Below are positions 1-8,208 of a stretch of 28,391 nt of DNA, piece after piece (the first letter of the stretch is position 1; every line of letters starts with the position of its first letter). The notes beneath the pieces are model-generated. The model was not told the DNA's origin, did no database searches, and saw only the letters and a list, made by a program, of their open reading frames with translations. The stretch lies in contig JBEDUI010000242.1 in the NCBI GenBank assembly GCA_040414495.1, forward strand, positions 1 through 28,391, written 5' to 3'. The position numbers and the translations under genes were made by a program. Origin of the DNA: DATAVB01 sp040414495. Lineage in GTDB: Bacteria; Actinomycetota; Actinomycetes; Mycobacteriales; QHCD01.

Positions 1-890
1 AAGAACGCCATGAACGCGGCGTTTCCGAGCAGGCCGGCGTTGAACGCGCGGTCCCGGAACAGCGCCAGATGCAGGGTCGGCTCGCGGCCGCTCGTCGCCA
101 GCCGGTGTTCCCAGGCCAACGTCGCCAGCAGGGTCGGCACGCTGGCGCCGATCGACACCCAGTTCCAGGCCGGCCAACCCTCGCTGCGGCCCAACACCAG
201 CGGGACCAACAGCAGGCCCAGCGCGGCCGAGATGCCGATCGCGCCGACCGGGTCGAGCCGGCTACCGGAATTCGTCCGCGCCGCCGGCAATTCGCGCATC
301 GCGGCAACGATCGCGACCGCGCCAACTGGCACGTTGATCAGGAAGATCGACCGCCATTGCAGGCCCAACACGTTGGCATCGAGCAGGATCCCGCCCAACA
401 CCTGACCGGCGACCGAGCCCACGCCGGCGGTGACCCCGAACCAGGCCAGCGCCTTGGTCCGTTCCGGCCCGGAGAACATCGCCGTGATCAGGGCCAGCAC
501 CTGCGGCACCATCGCCGCGGCGGCCAGTCCCTGCACCAGCCGGGCCAGTACGAGTTCGGTCGGGTTCTGCGCCAGGCCGCACAGCAACGAGGCCACCGCG
601 AACGCCGCCATGCCAACGAGAAACAGCCGTCGATGCCCGTACAGATCACCGAGCCGGCCGCCGGTCACCATGCCGGAGGCGTACGCGAACGCGTACCCGC
701 CGACGACGAGTTCGACGCCGGCGCCGGAGGCATGCAGGTCGCCCTGGATCGAGGGCGCGGCCACGTTCACCACGAAGAAGTCGAACAGCGCCATGAAGGT
801 CGCGCTCAGCACGATCGGCAATGCCCGCCAACGACGGGGATCTTGGACGGAGGCCGATCCGGGAGCCGGCGGCGCGGACGTGAGGGACAC
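1..890 (-). CDS. DHA2-family MFS drug/proton antiporter, 3' part cut by window edge
   Basis: The visible N-terminal 296 residues read as an integral membrane exporter of the 14-helix DHA2 (EmrB/QacA) group, which expels drugs or metabolites by proton antiport. Helix 1 begins around residue 22 (ALPIVLSATFMALFDFFVV). The MFS loop motif A is present as GRLGDLYGHRRLFLVG, and the next helices carry LVQGLAAAAMVPQVLALI. The GTG start is chosen because AGGAG lies 5 bases upstream (896-900) and the reading frame becomes MFS-like at once. The C-terminal half lies outside the window. It is transcribed divergently from the adjacent ArsR-type regulator across about 90 bases with a palindrome, so that regulator probably controls it. 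The substrate cannot be read from the sequence. Confidence 0.9.
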   Translation of the reverse strand, partial: MSLTSAPPAPGSASVQDPRRWRALPIVLSATFMALFDFFVVNVAAPSIQGDLHASGAGVELVVGGYAFAYASGMVTGGRLGDLYGHRRLFLVGMAAFAVASLLCGLAQNPTELVLARLVQGLAAAAMVPQVLALITAMFSGPERTKALAWFGVTAGVGSVAGQVLGGILLDANVLGLQWRSIFLINVPVGAVAIVAAMRELPAARTNSGSRLDPVGAIGISAALGLLLVPLVLGRSEGWPAWNWVSIGASVPTLLATLAWEHRLATSGREPTLHLALFRDRAFNAGLLGNAAFMAF

Positions 891-910
891 GAGGTCTCCT
901 GTTGGACGGT

Positions 911-939
911 GTAATAGTTCGATACTTGACGAACATTAC
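911..939. promoter_or_regulatory. Candidate operator between MFS exporter and ArsR-type regulator
   Basis: An inverted repeat GTAAT(a)GTTCG...CGAACATTAC has arms at 911-921 and 930-939, 8 bases apart, with one bulged base in the left arm. It lies in the only intergenic space of the divergent pair, where an ArsR-family dimer would be expected to bind. A TANNNT box (TAATGT on the minus strand, 939-934) overlaps it and could be the exporter's -10. The palindrome is seen; its role is inferred. Confidence 0.5.
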
Positions 940-970
940 GGCCATTGTCGAACTTCCGGCAACCGAGTTC

Positions 971-976
971 TAAGCT
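971..976 (+). promoter_or_regulatory. Candidate -10 box for a leaderless arsR-type mRNA
   Basis: TAAGCT matches the actinobacterial TANNNT -10 consensus and sits 7 bases before the ATG at 984. No Shine-Dalgarno sequence precedes that ATG, so transcription probably begins at or next to the start codon. Confidence 0.4.
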
Positions 977-983
977 GTCAGTT

Positions 984-1316
984 ATGGCAGCGCGAATCGA
1001 GGAGCCTCCGGAGCCGGTCGAGTTGGAATTGACGACCGTGCTGTCGGCGCTGGCCGATCAGGGCCGGCTCGCCATCGTGCGGGCATTGTCGGTCGCCGGC
1101 GAAGCGGCGTGCGGGGAAATTCACCAGCTCGCCGGCCTGGACTGCGGCAAGTCGACGATGTCGCACCACACCAGGGTTTTGCGCGAGGCCGGCTTGACCC
1201 ATACCCGGGTCGTCGGGACCCGGCGCTACGTATCGCTTCGGCGGGACGACCTACAGGAATGCTTCCCGGGTCTGTTGACCGCGATTCTCGGCGAACACGA
1301 AACCACACGGGCATAA
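984..1316 (+). CDS. ArsR/SmtB-family winged-helix repressor
   Basis: A 110-residue DNA-binding protein of the ArsR fold. ALADQGRLAIVRAL at about residues 22-35 is the usual first helix pair, and CGKSTMSHHTRVLREAGL at 54-71 is the recognition helix-turn-helix. The wing follows (VVGTRRYVSLRRDDL). It lacks the ELCVCDL metal site of classic ArsR; its cysteines are C43, C54 and C93, so metal or thiol sensing is possible but not shown. ATG 984 is preferred over an in-frame TTG at 945, because a TANNNT box sits 7 bases before it and the family alignment begins near there. It is divergent from an MFS exporter and is probably that exporter's local repressor. Confidence 0.85.
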   Translation: MAARIEEPPEPVELELTTVLSALADQGRLAIVRALSVAGEAACGEIHQLAGLDCGKSTMSHHTRVLREAGLTHTRVVGTRRYVSLRRDDLQECFPGLLTAILGEHETTRA

Positions 1317-1320
1317 GAAC

Positions 1321-1340
1321 ACCGCCCCGATGCGGGCGGT
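1321..1340 (+). terminator. Short hairpin just after the ArsR-type gene
   Basis: ACCGCCC and GGGCGGT form a 7-bp stem with a 6-base loop, starting 5 bases after the stop codon. There is no clear T-run, as is common for actinobacterial terminators. Confidence 0.4.
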
Positions 1341-1355
1341 TGCGCGGCGTGAGCG

Positions 1356-1399
1356 CAAAAAGCAGCGAACGTGACCTGAGGTCAGGTCACGTTCGCTGC
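1356..1399 (-). terminator. Perfect inverted-repeat terminator at the end of gltBD
   Basis: Arms at 1362-1379 and 1382-1399 are perfectly complementary over 18 bp with only two bases between them. On the minus strand the stem is followed by CTTTTTG (1361-1356), the form of a factor-independent terminator for the gltB-gltD transcript. The stem can also form in RNA from the ArsR side, so it may stop convergent transcription both ways. Confidence 0.75.
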
Positions 1400-1440
1400 C
1401 AATGACGCCGTTGTCAGGCTTCTGGCCTTAGCCGTACGGA

Positions 1441-2895
1441 CTATCCCCGCAGCGCCAGCGTCGTCGGCGCGATCGGCGCCGGCAGCGCCGATTCACCCTC
1501 CAGGAAAGCGTCCGCGCCGGCGGCGGCTGACCGGCCCTCGGCGATCGCCCACACGATCAGCGACTGACCCCGACCCATGTCCCCGGCCACGAACACACCA
1601 GGCACGTTGGTCGCGAAATCGGCGTCGCGAACGACGTTTCCGCGAGCGTCGAACTCCACCCCAAGGTCGGTCAGCAGGCCTTCCTGCTGCGGACCGGTGA
1701 AGCCCATCGCCAGCAGGACCAGCTCGCAGGGCAACTCCCATTCGGTGCCCTCGACCTTTTCGAAACGGCCGCCAACCATCTTGACCTCGTGCAGCGCGAT
1801 GCCGGTGAGCCGGCCCTCATCGTCGCCGATGAACCGCTCGGTATTAACCGCGTAGACCCGCTCGCCGCCCTCTTCGTGGGCGCTGCTGATCCGGAAGATC
1901 ATCGGGTACGTCGGCCACGGCATCGTTTCAGTCCGGGACGCCGGCGGCTGCGGCATGATCTCCAGCTGGTGCACACTGACCGCACCCTGCCGGTGCGCGG
2001 TGCCGAGGCAGTCGGCCCCGGTGTCGCCACCACCGATGATCACAACCCGCTTGCCCGCCGCGGATATCGGCGGTTCGGCCAGGTCGCCCTGCTGCACATG
2101 ATTCGCGCCGGGCAGGTAGTCCATCGCGAAATGCACGCCGGAAAGCTCCCGGCCCGGCGCCGGCAGATTACGCGGAATGGTCGAGCCACCGGCCAGCACG
2201 ATCGCGTCGTTGTTCTGCCGCAAATCGTCGGCGGTGATATCCACCCCGACATTGCACGAGGTCACGAACGATGTTCCCTCGGCCTCCATCTGCGCCAACC
2301 GCCGGTCCAGATGGCTTTTCTCCATCTTGAATTCCGGAATTCCGTACCGCAGCAAACCGCCGATCCGGTCGGCCCGCTCGTACACGGTGACCTCGTGCCC
2401 GGCCCGGGTCAGCTGCTGCGCGGCGGCCAGACCGGCCGGACCGGAGCCGACCACCGCGACCTTTTTGCCGGTACGACGGGCCGGCGGCACCGGCGCAACA
2501 ATTCCCGAATCCCAAGCATGGTTGATGATTTCGACCTCAACCTGCTTGATCGTCACCGGGTCGGAATTGATGCCGAGCACGCACGAGGACTCGCACGGCG
2601 CCGGGCAGAGCCGGCCGGTGAATTCCGGGAAATTGTTGGTGGCGTGCAGCCGTTCGGCCGCCTCGGCCCATTCGCCCCGGCGGACCAGGTCATTCCACTC
2701 CGGAATCAAATTGCCCAATGGACAACCGTGATGGCAGAACGGAATACCGCAGTCCATGCACCGGGTCGCCTGGTTGCGCAATTTCTCTGGCGGGAATTCC
2801 TCGTAGACCTCGTGCCAGTCCAACAACCGCAGCTCAACCGGACGACGGGTCGGCAATTCCCGCCCGTACTTCACAAAACCCGTCGGGTCAGCCAC
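1441..2895 (-). CDS. gltD: Glutamate synthase (NADPH) small subunit
   Basis: The beta subunit of GOGAT (484 aa) oxidises NADPH through FAD and passes electrons to GltB for reductive amination of 2-oxoglutarate. The N-terminus has two 4Fe-4S cysteine sets: C46, C49, C54 and C58 (CMDCGIPFCHHGC), then C97, C101 and C105 (CPAPCESSC). Two nucleotide-binding signatures follow, VVGSGPAGLAAA (FAD) and VIIGGGDTGADC (NADPH). Length is normal. The GTG at 2895 is chosen over an upstream in-frame ATG at 2919: GGAGG lies 6 bases before it and the protein then starts ADPTGFVKYGRE as in the family. It overlaps the last 8 bases of gltB, so the pair is translationally coupled. Confidence 0.95.
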   Translation of the reverse strand: MADPTGFVKYGRELPTRRPVELRLLDWHEVYEEFPPEKLRNQATRCMDCGIPFCHHGCPLGNLIPEWNDLVRRGEWAEAAERLHATNNFPEFTGRLCPAPCESSCVLGINSDPVTIKQVEVEIINHAWDSGIVAPVPPARRTGKKVAVVGSGPAGLAAAQQLTRAGHEVTVYERADRIGGLLRYGIPEFKMEKSHLDRRLAQMEAEGTSFVTSCNVGVDITADDLRQNNDAIVLAGGSTIPRNLPAPGRELSGVHFAMDYLPGANHVQQGDLAEPPISAAGKRVVIIGGGDTGADCLGTAHRQGAVSVHQLEIMPQPPASRTETMPWPTYPMIFRISSAHEEGGERVYAVNTERFIGDDEGRLTGIALHEVKMVGGRFEKVEGTEWELPCELVLLAMGFTGPQQEGLLTDLGVEFDARGNVVRDADFATNVPGVFVAGDMGRGQSLIVWAIAEGRSAAAGADAFLEGESALPAPIAPTTLALRG

Positions 2896-5800
2896 GAGCC
2901 GCCTCCATAACAGCCTCATCCACCGAACGGCCGGTCGTCGCGGCCTGCCTGGTCGCCTCCAGCACTCGCTGGTAATCCCGCGGCATGATCCTGGAGAAGT
3001 CCTCGACCCGGTTCGACCAGTCGGCCAGCAATGCCGCGCCCACAGCCGAATTGGTTTCCTCGGTGTGCTTTTCGATGATGTCGTGCAGCCATTCGCGATC
3101 CTCGACGGTCAGCGGCTGCACGTCGACCATCTCGTGGTTGACCCGCGCCGAATCCAGATCGAGAACGTACGCGATACCGCCGGACATACCGGCCGCCACA
3201 TTCCGGCCGGTCGGTCCGAGAATCACCGCGCGGCCACCGGTCATGTACTCGCAGGCGTGGTCGCCCACACCCTCCACGACCGCGGTCGCGCCGGAATTAC
3301 GGACGCAGAACCGTTCGCCGACCACACCTCGGACGAAGATCTGCCCGGATGTGGCGCCGTAACCGATGACGTTGCCTGCGATGACCTGTTCCTCGGCCAC
3401 GAACGGCGCGTTCTCATCCGGCCGGACGACGAGCCGTCCACCGGAAAGGCCCTTACCCAGGTAGTCATTCGCGTCGCCGTACAACCGTAGCGTGATGCCA
3501 CGCGGCACGAACGCGCCGAACGATTGGCCGGCCGAGCCGGTGAACCGCACCGAGATCGTGTCGTCGGGCAGCCCTTCGGCCCCGAACCGCCGGGTCACCT
3601 GCGAACCGAGCATGGTGCCGACGGTGCGGTTGACGTTACGCACCGGCAGATCCAGCGTCACCGGAGTTGCGTCAAGCAACGCGCCTTCACACAACTGGAT
3701 CAGCGTGTTGTCCAACGCCCGCTCCAGCCCATGCTCCTGGCCGATCGTGTTGTGCAACGCCGCATCCGCCGGCAGTTCGGGCGACTCGAACAGCGGCGCG
3801 AGGTCCATCCCGGCTGCCTTCCAGTGTTCGACCGCCTCACGGGTGTCGAGCAACTCGCGGTGCCCGATCGCCTCGTCCAGGCTGCGGAATCCCAGCTGGG
3901 CCAGGTATTCGCGGACCTCCTCGGCCAGGAACTCAAAGAAGTTCACCACGAATTCCGGCTTGCCGCTGAACTTCTTACGCAGCGCCGGATTCTGCGTCGC
4001 CACGCCCACTGGACAGGTGTCCAGGTGACACACCCGCATCATCACGCAGCCGGACACAACCAGCGGTGCGGTGGCGAAACCGAATTCCTCGGCGCCCAGC
4101 AACGCGGCCACCACGACATCGCGACCGGTCTTGAGCTGACCGTCGCACTGCACCACGATCCGGTCCCGCAAACCGTTGGCCAGCAGGGTCTGCTGGGTCT
4201 CGGCCAGGCCGAGCTCCCACGGCGCGCCGGCATGCTTCAACGAGGTCAGCGGGGACGCACCGGTACCGCCGTCGTGACCGGAAATCAGCACTACGTCGGC
4301 GTGCGCCTTGGACACACCAGCGGCGACCGTACCGACGCCGACCTCCGACACCAGCTTGACGTGCACCCGCGCGGCCGGGTTGGAATTCTTCAGATCGTGG
4401 ATCAGCTGGGCCAAATCCTCGATCGAATAGATGTCGTGGTGCGGCGGCGGGCTGATCAGACCGACACCAGGCGTGGAATGCCGGGTCTTGGCGATCCACG
4501 GATACACCTTGTGCCCGGGCAATTGGCCGCCCTCGCCCGGCTTGGCGCCCTGCGCCATCTTGATCTGCAGGTCGTCGGCGTTGACGAGATATTCGCTCGT
4601 CACTCCGAACCGTCCACTTGCGACCTGCTTGATCGCGCTGCGGCGCAGATCGCCGTTGTCGTCGGGCAGAAAGCGGTCGGCGTCCTCGCCGCCCTCACCG
4701 GTGTTGGACTTTCCGCCGAGCCGGTTCATCGCGATCGCGAGCGTCTCGTGCGCTTCCTTGGAAATCGAGCCGTATGACATCGCGCCAGTGGAGAACCGCT
4801 TGACGATCTCGCTGACCGACTCGACTTCCTCCAACGGCACCGGATCGCGTACACCCTCACGCAACGCGAAAAGCCCGCGCAGCGTCGCCGCCTGCTTCGA
4901 CAGATCGTCCACAGTGGACGTGTACCGGCGGAACACCTCGGCCTGCCGACTGCGGGTGGCGTGCTGCAGCAGAAAAACCGTCTCGGGGTTGAACAGGTGG
5001 ATCGGACCCTCGCGGCGCCATTGGTATTCGCCGCCGACCAACAAACGGCGGTGCGCGAATTCGGTCGGGTTATCCGGATGCGCCCGCCCATGCCGGGCCG
5101 CCACCTCATCGGCCAACACATCCAGGCCGACCCCGCCGAGCTTGGACGACGTACCGGTGAAGTAGTCGTCCACAATGTCCTGGGCCAGGCCCAGGGCCTC
5201 GAAGACCTGCGCGCCGGCGTATGAAGCGACCGTGCTGATGCCCATCTTGGACATCACCTTCAGCACGCCCTTACCCAACGCCTTGACGTAATTGCGAACG
5301 GCCTTTTCCGGTTCGATGCCGTCAACAACCCCGGTACGGACCAGGTCTTCGACGGTTTCGAACGCCAGATACGGATTCACCGCGGCCGCGCCGTAACCCA
5401 GCAGCAGCGCCACATGGTGCACCTCGCGGGCGTCACCGGCCTCGACCACCAGGCCGACCCGGGTCCGGGTGCGTTCCCGGACCAGATGGTGGTGCACCGC
5501 CGAGGTCAACAACAGCGACGGGATCGGCGCGTGCTGCGCGTCGGCGCCGCGGTCGGAGAGCACGACGATCCGCGCCCCGTCAGCGATCGCGGCCGAAACT
5601 TCCGCCCGGACCCGCTCGATCGCGGCCCGCAACGCCGCTCCCCCGCCGGCCACCTCGTATAGCCCATGCACCGTCACCGCGGCGAAACCGGGCAGGTCGC
5701 CGTCGGCGTTGATGTGAGTGAGCTTGGCCAACTCGTAGTTGTCCAGCACCGGGTACGGCAGGACGACCTGGCGGCAGGACGCGGCGGTCGGCTCGAGCAG

Positions 5801-7435
5801 GTTCTGCTCCGGACCGATCGTCGCGGACAGCGAGGTGACCAACTCTTCGCGGATCGCGTCCAACGGCGGATTGGTGACCTGCGCGAAAAGCTGGCTGAAA
5901 TAGTCGAAAAGCAAGCGCGGGCGTTCGGAAAGCACCGCCACCGGCGAATCCGTACCCATCGACCCGATCGGCTCGGCCCCGGCCGTCGCCATCGGAGCGA
6001 GCAACACGCGCAGTTCTTCCTCGCTGTAGCCGAATTCCTGCTGCGCCCGCACGGTCGAGTCGTGCGCGACCGGCGTGTGCTCGCGCTCGGGCAGGTCGTT
6101 CAGGTGGATCAGCCCGGCGTGCAACCACTCGTCGTACGGGTGCTCGGCCGCGAGCTCGGCCTTGATTTCGTCGTCACGAACGATGCGCCCGCGCGAGGTG
6201 TCGACCAGGAACATCCGGCCCGGCTGCAGCCGGCCCTTGGCCACGACCTTCTCGGCCGGAATGTCCAACACGCCGACCTCACTGGCCAACACGACCAGGT
6301 CGTCACTGGTTTGCCACCATCGCGCCGGCCGCAATCCGTTACGGTCCAGCACGCCGCCGATCAACGTGCCGTCGGTGAAGGTGACGCTGGCCGGGCCGTC
6401 CCACGGCTCCATCACGGTCGAATGGAACTGGTAGAACGCGCGCCGCGCCGGGTCCATCTCGTCGTGGTTCTCCCACGCCTCCGGGATCATCATCAGCACC
6501 GCGTGCGGCAATGACCGTCCACCCAGGTGCAACAACTCCAGCACCTCATCGAAGGTGGCCGAGTCGCTCGCCTCCGGCGTACAGATCGGAAACAGCCGCT
6601 CGATGTCACCGGGAATCAGATCGCTTTTCAGCAAGGCCTCCCGGGCCCGCATCCAGTTGCGATTTCCCTTGATGGTGTTGATCTCACCGTTGTGCGCGAT
6701 GAATCGGTACGGGTGCGCCAATGGCCACGCCGGAAACGTGTTGGTTGAGAAACGGCTGTGTACCAGGGCAATCGCCGATTCCAACCGCGGATCGGTCAGA
6801 TCCGGAAAGAACTTCGGCAGCTGGTCGGTGGTGAGCATTCCCTTGTAGACAGTCGTACGCGACGACAGCGACGGGAAATACACCTCGGTGGCCGCCTCGG
6901 CACGCTTACGAACGCAGTACGCGCGCCGTTCCAACGCGAGCCCGGACTCGTCGTCCGGTCCGGTCAGAAACAACTGCACGAACGCCGGCATCACCGCGTG
7001 CGCGGTCTTTCCCAGGTCAGAATCCTTGACCGGCACCTCGCGCCAACCCAGCACGCTTGCGCCTTCTTCGGCGGCGATCCGCTCGATCGTCGCCACGGCG
7101 GTCTGTCGTTCGGCGGCGTCGCGGGGCAGGAAGGCCATGCCCATCGCATATTTCGACGTGCCGTCCGCGGCCGGCGCCGGCAGCGGGAACTCCACGACCT
7201 GGCGCAGGAATTCATCTGGAATCTGCAGCAGAATGCCGGCCCCATCGCCCGATGAGGGCTCGGCACCGGCGGCGCCACGGTGTTCCAGGTTGTGCAAAGC
7301 GGTCAAGCCGTGTTCAACGATCTGGTGAGATCGGCGCCCCTTGGCGTCGACCACGAAGGCGACGCCACAGGAATCGTGCTCGTTGGCCGGGTCGTAAAGA
7401 CCGCTCGCGGCAGGCACAGCAGAGAAGATTGGCAC
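2888..7435 (-). CDS. gltB: Glutamate synthase (NADPH) large subunit
   Basis: The alpha subunit of GOGAT (1515 aa, full length) converts glutamine plus 2-oxoglutarate to two glutamates in the cytoplasm. C23 in NEHDSCGVAF is the class II amidotransferase nucleophile; the 22 residues before it are the propeptide normally removed. The FMN-binding synthase domain includes KPGEGGQLPGHKV and SGHDGGTGASPL. The 3Fe-4S cysteines lie in CVMMRVCHLDTCPVG near residue 1130, and the glycine-rich beta-helix domain ends the protein (SGGRLVVRP, MTGGRAVILGPTG). The GTG start has GGGAG 6 bases upstream. It is the first gene of the gltBD operon and faces a 580-base intergenic region. Confidence 0.97.
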   Translation of the reverse strand: MPIFSAVPAASGLYDPANEHDSCGVAFVVDAKGRRSHQIVEHGLTALHNLEHRGAAGAEPSSGDGAGILLQIPDEFLRQVVEFPLPAPAADGTSKYAMGMAFLPRDAAERQTAVATIERIAAEEGASVLGWREVPVKDSDLGKTAHAVMPAFVQLFLTGPDDESGLALERRAYCVRKRAEAATEVYFPSLSSRTTVYKGMLTTDQLPKFFPDLTDPRLESAIALVHSRFSTNTFPAWPLAHPYRFIAHNGEINTIKGNRNWMRAREALLKSDLIPGDIERLFPICTPEASDSATFDEVLELLHLGGRSLPHAVLMMIPEAWENHDEMDPARRAFYQFHSTVMEPWDGPASVTFTDGTLIGGVLDRNGLRPARWWQTSDDLVVLASEVGVLDIPAEKVVAKGRLQPGRMFLVDTSRGRIVRDDEIKAELAAEHPYDEWLHAGLIHLNDLPEREHTPVAHDSTVRAQQEFGYSEEELRVLLAPMATAGAEPIGSMGTDSPVAVLSERPRLLFDYFSQLFAQVTNPPLDAIREELVTSLSATIGPEQNLLEPTAASCRQVVLPYPVLDNYELAKLTHINADGDLPGFAAVTVHGLYEVAGGGAALRAAIERVRAEVSAAIADGARIVVLSDRGADAQHAPIPSLLLTSAVHHHLVRERTRTRVGLVVEAGDAREVHHVALLLGYGAAAVNPYLAFETVEDLVRTGVVDGIEPEKAVRNYVKALGKGVLKVMSKMGISTVASYAGAQVFEALGLAQDIVDDYFTGTSSKLGGVGLDVLADEVAARHGRAHPDNPTEFAHRRLLVGGEYQWRREGPIHLFNPETVFLLQHATRSRQAEVFRRYTSTVDDLSKQAATLRGLFALREGVRDPVPLEEVESVSEIVKRFSTGAMSYGSISKEAHETLAIAMNRLGGKSNTGEGGEDADRFLPDDNGDLRRSAIKQVASGRFGVTSEYLVNADDLQIKMAQGAKPGEGGQLPGHKVYPWIAKTRHSTPGVGLISPPPHHDIYSIEDLAQLIHDLKNSNPAARVHVKLVSEVGVGTVAAGVSKAHADVVLISGHDGGTGASPLTSLKHAGAPWELGLAETQQTLLANGLRDRIVVQCDGQLKTGRDVVVAALLGAEEFGFATAPLVVSGCVMMRVCHLDTCPVGVATQNPALRKKFSGKPEFVVNFFEFLAEEVREYLAQLGFRSLDEAIGHRELLDTREAVEHWKAAGMDLAPLFESPELPADAALHNTIGQEHGLERALDNTLIQLCEGALLDATPVTLDLPVRNVNRTVGTMLGSQVTRRFGAEGLPDDTISVRFTGSAGQSFGAFVPRGITLRLYGDANDYLGKGLSGGRLVVRPDENAPFVAEEQVIAGNVIGYGATSGQIFVRGVVGERFCVRNSGATAVVEGVGDHACEYMTGGRAVILGPTGRNVAAGMSGGIAYVLDLDSARVNHEMVDVQPLTVEDREWLHDIIEKHTEETNSAVGAALLADWSNRVEDFSRIMPRDYQRVLEATRQAATTGRSVDEAVMEAARG

Positions 7436-7507
7436 GCTGGTCTCCCGTCGTCAGGCGTCAATGGTGCTGGGCACGGGACGACGTCGGCCCGGAAGTCGAT
7501 GCGCACT

Positions 7508-7530
7508 AGGGTAGCGCGCCGGGGCGCGCT
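7508..7530 (-). promoter_or_regulatory. Candidate gltB promoter with an 18-bp palindrome
   Basis: On the minus strand TACCCT (7513-7508) fits the TANNNT -10 box and would give a 5' leader of about 65 bases. Immediately upstream is a perfect palindrome, AGCGCGCC-GG-GGCGCGCT (7513-7530), placed where a regulator could block or recruit polymerase. No good TTGNNN -35 was found. Function is inferred from position. Confidence 0.4.
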
Positions 7531-8000
7531 ATTGCGCCGTCGCCTGGCTCGTCGATCATGACTGTTGCCATCGTCACCGATAGCAGCACCTACGACGTTG
7601 ACCACGGACACGCGTGGCTCGCAAATATGCGGACAGCGTAACCGGATCGTTGCCGAGATTGCCAGGTGGAGCCGGGCCGGTGCCGAAATCCGCCACCGTG
7701 ACCGTCCTTAAACCACAGTGGGCGGGACATGTCAACCACTTGACGGTGCGTCCGCACTATTGCCACGATCGGCCCGTGGCACCTCACAGAGTGATCGCAG
7801 TCGCACTCTCCGTATGCGGCCCGAGCTGGTCGTTGGTGCCGCCCGGCGGCCGTTGTTGCCTAAACGGGACGCCCGTTCGCTAACTGACTGCACCTCAGCC
7901 TCACTGAACAACCCCGGTGTGGACCCTCAGCCACATCGTGCCCATCTCCCCATGCCCACGCCTGGAGTCTGTCCCGGCGTGTTCCTGCGATGGCCGATGA
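7531..8000. other. Long non-coding stretch between gltB and the small peptide gene
   Basis: Nothing here looks coding: the open frames lack Shine-Dalgarno sequences and recognisable protein character. I see three short inverted repeats: GTCAA-CCAC-TTGAC at 7731-7744, TGCCACG/CGTGGCA at 7761-7781, and AACGGG-ACG-CCCGTT at 7863-7877. The first overlaps a TTGACG hexamer (7740-7745), but no convincing -10 follows. The stretch must hold the promoter for the peptide gene at 8016 and may contain a structured leader RNA. I recognise no known riboswitch. Confidence 0.5.
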
Positions 8001-8010
8001 AAGGAGGTGA
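8001..8010 (+). promoter_or_regulatory. Near-perfect Shine-Dalgarno sequence for the 39-residue peptide
   Basis: AAGGAGGTGA matches the complement of the 16S rRNA 3' end along its full length, with GGAGG 8 bases before the ATG at 8016. It is the strongest ribosome binding site noticed in the window and strongly supports translation of the short gene. Confidence 0.85.
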
Positions 8011-8015
8011 AGACC

Positions 8016-8135
8016 ATGGCGGAGCAGCAGCAGTCCATTCTTCTTGACGTGGAGGAGCTCGAGTCCGTACGAGCCCGCAACCTCAGCGAGAAGAAGGACA
8101 ACGACGGCAACGACAAGACCTCGGATCTGATCTGA
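8016..8135 (+). CDS. 39-residue peptide, candidate RiPP precursor
   Basis: A small, acidic, cysteine-free protein: MAEQQQSILLDVEELESV (1-18), then RARNLSEKKDNDGNDKTSDLI (19-39) read as a polar tail. The amphipathic ILLDVEELE stretch (8-16) resembles the short helical recognition segments of RiPP leaders, such as FxLD-type leaders. The C-terminal half is rich in D, N, K, S and T, which are possible oxygenase targets. There is no signal peptide or membrane segment. A near-perfect Shine-Dalgarno sequence precedes it, and a strong hairpin follows before the JmjC oxygenase gene on the same strand. The lack of cysteine rules out lanthipeptide, thiopeptide or sactipeptide chemistry. I do not recognise the family; translation is well supported, the precursor role is inferred from context. 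Confidence 0.75.
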   Translation: MAEQQQSILLDVEELESVRARNLSEKKDNDGNDKTSDLI

Positions 8136-8151
8136 GGCGGTCGTTGACCGC

Positions 8152-8194
8152 GGGATTGCCGGGAGATACCGGCGGCTGGGCTCCCGGCAATCCC
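8152..8194 (+). terminator. Hairpin between peptide gene and oxygenase gene
   Basis: Perfect 14-bp arms (GGGATTGCCGGGAG, 8152-8165, and its complement, 8181-8194) flank a 15-base loop, followed by TTATAG. It starts 16 bases after the peptide's stop codon. Such hairpins often sit between an abundant precursor and its low-copy enzyme, as partial terminators or 3'-end stabilisers. There is no long T-run, so read-through is likely. Confidence 0.7.
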
Positions 8195-8208
8195 TTATAG
8201 CCATTTCG

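Noticed and set aside
69..914. Long plus-strand frames opposite the MFS gene
   Set aside because: They are shadows of the minus-strand coding frame, Arg/Gln/His-rich, without ribosome sites.
1789..2910. Long plus-strand frame opposite gltD
   Set aside because: High-GC antisense shadow of a gene with complete family signatures.
8016..8135. Lanthipeptide, sactipeptide or thiopeptide precursor
   Set aside because: The peptide contains no cysteine, and no LanB/LanM, radical SAM or YcaO gene is adjacent.
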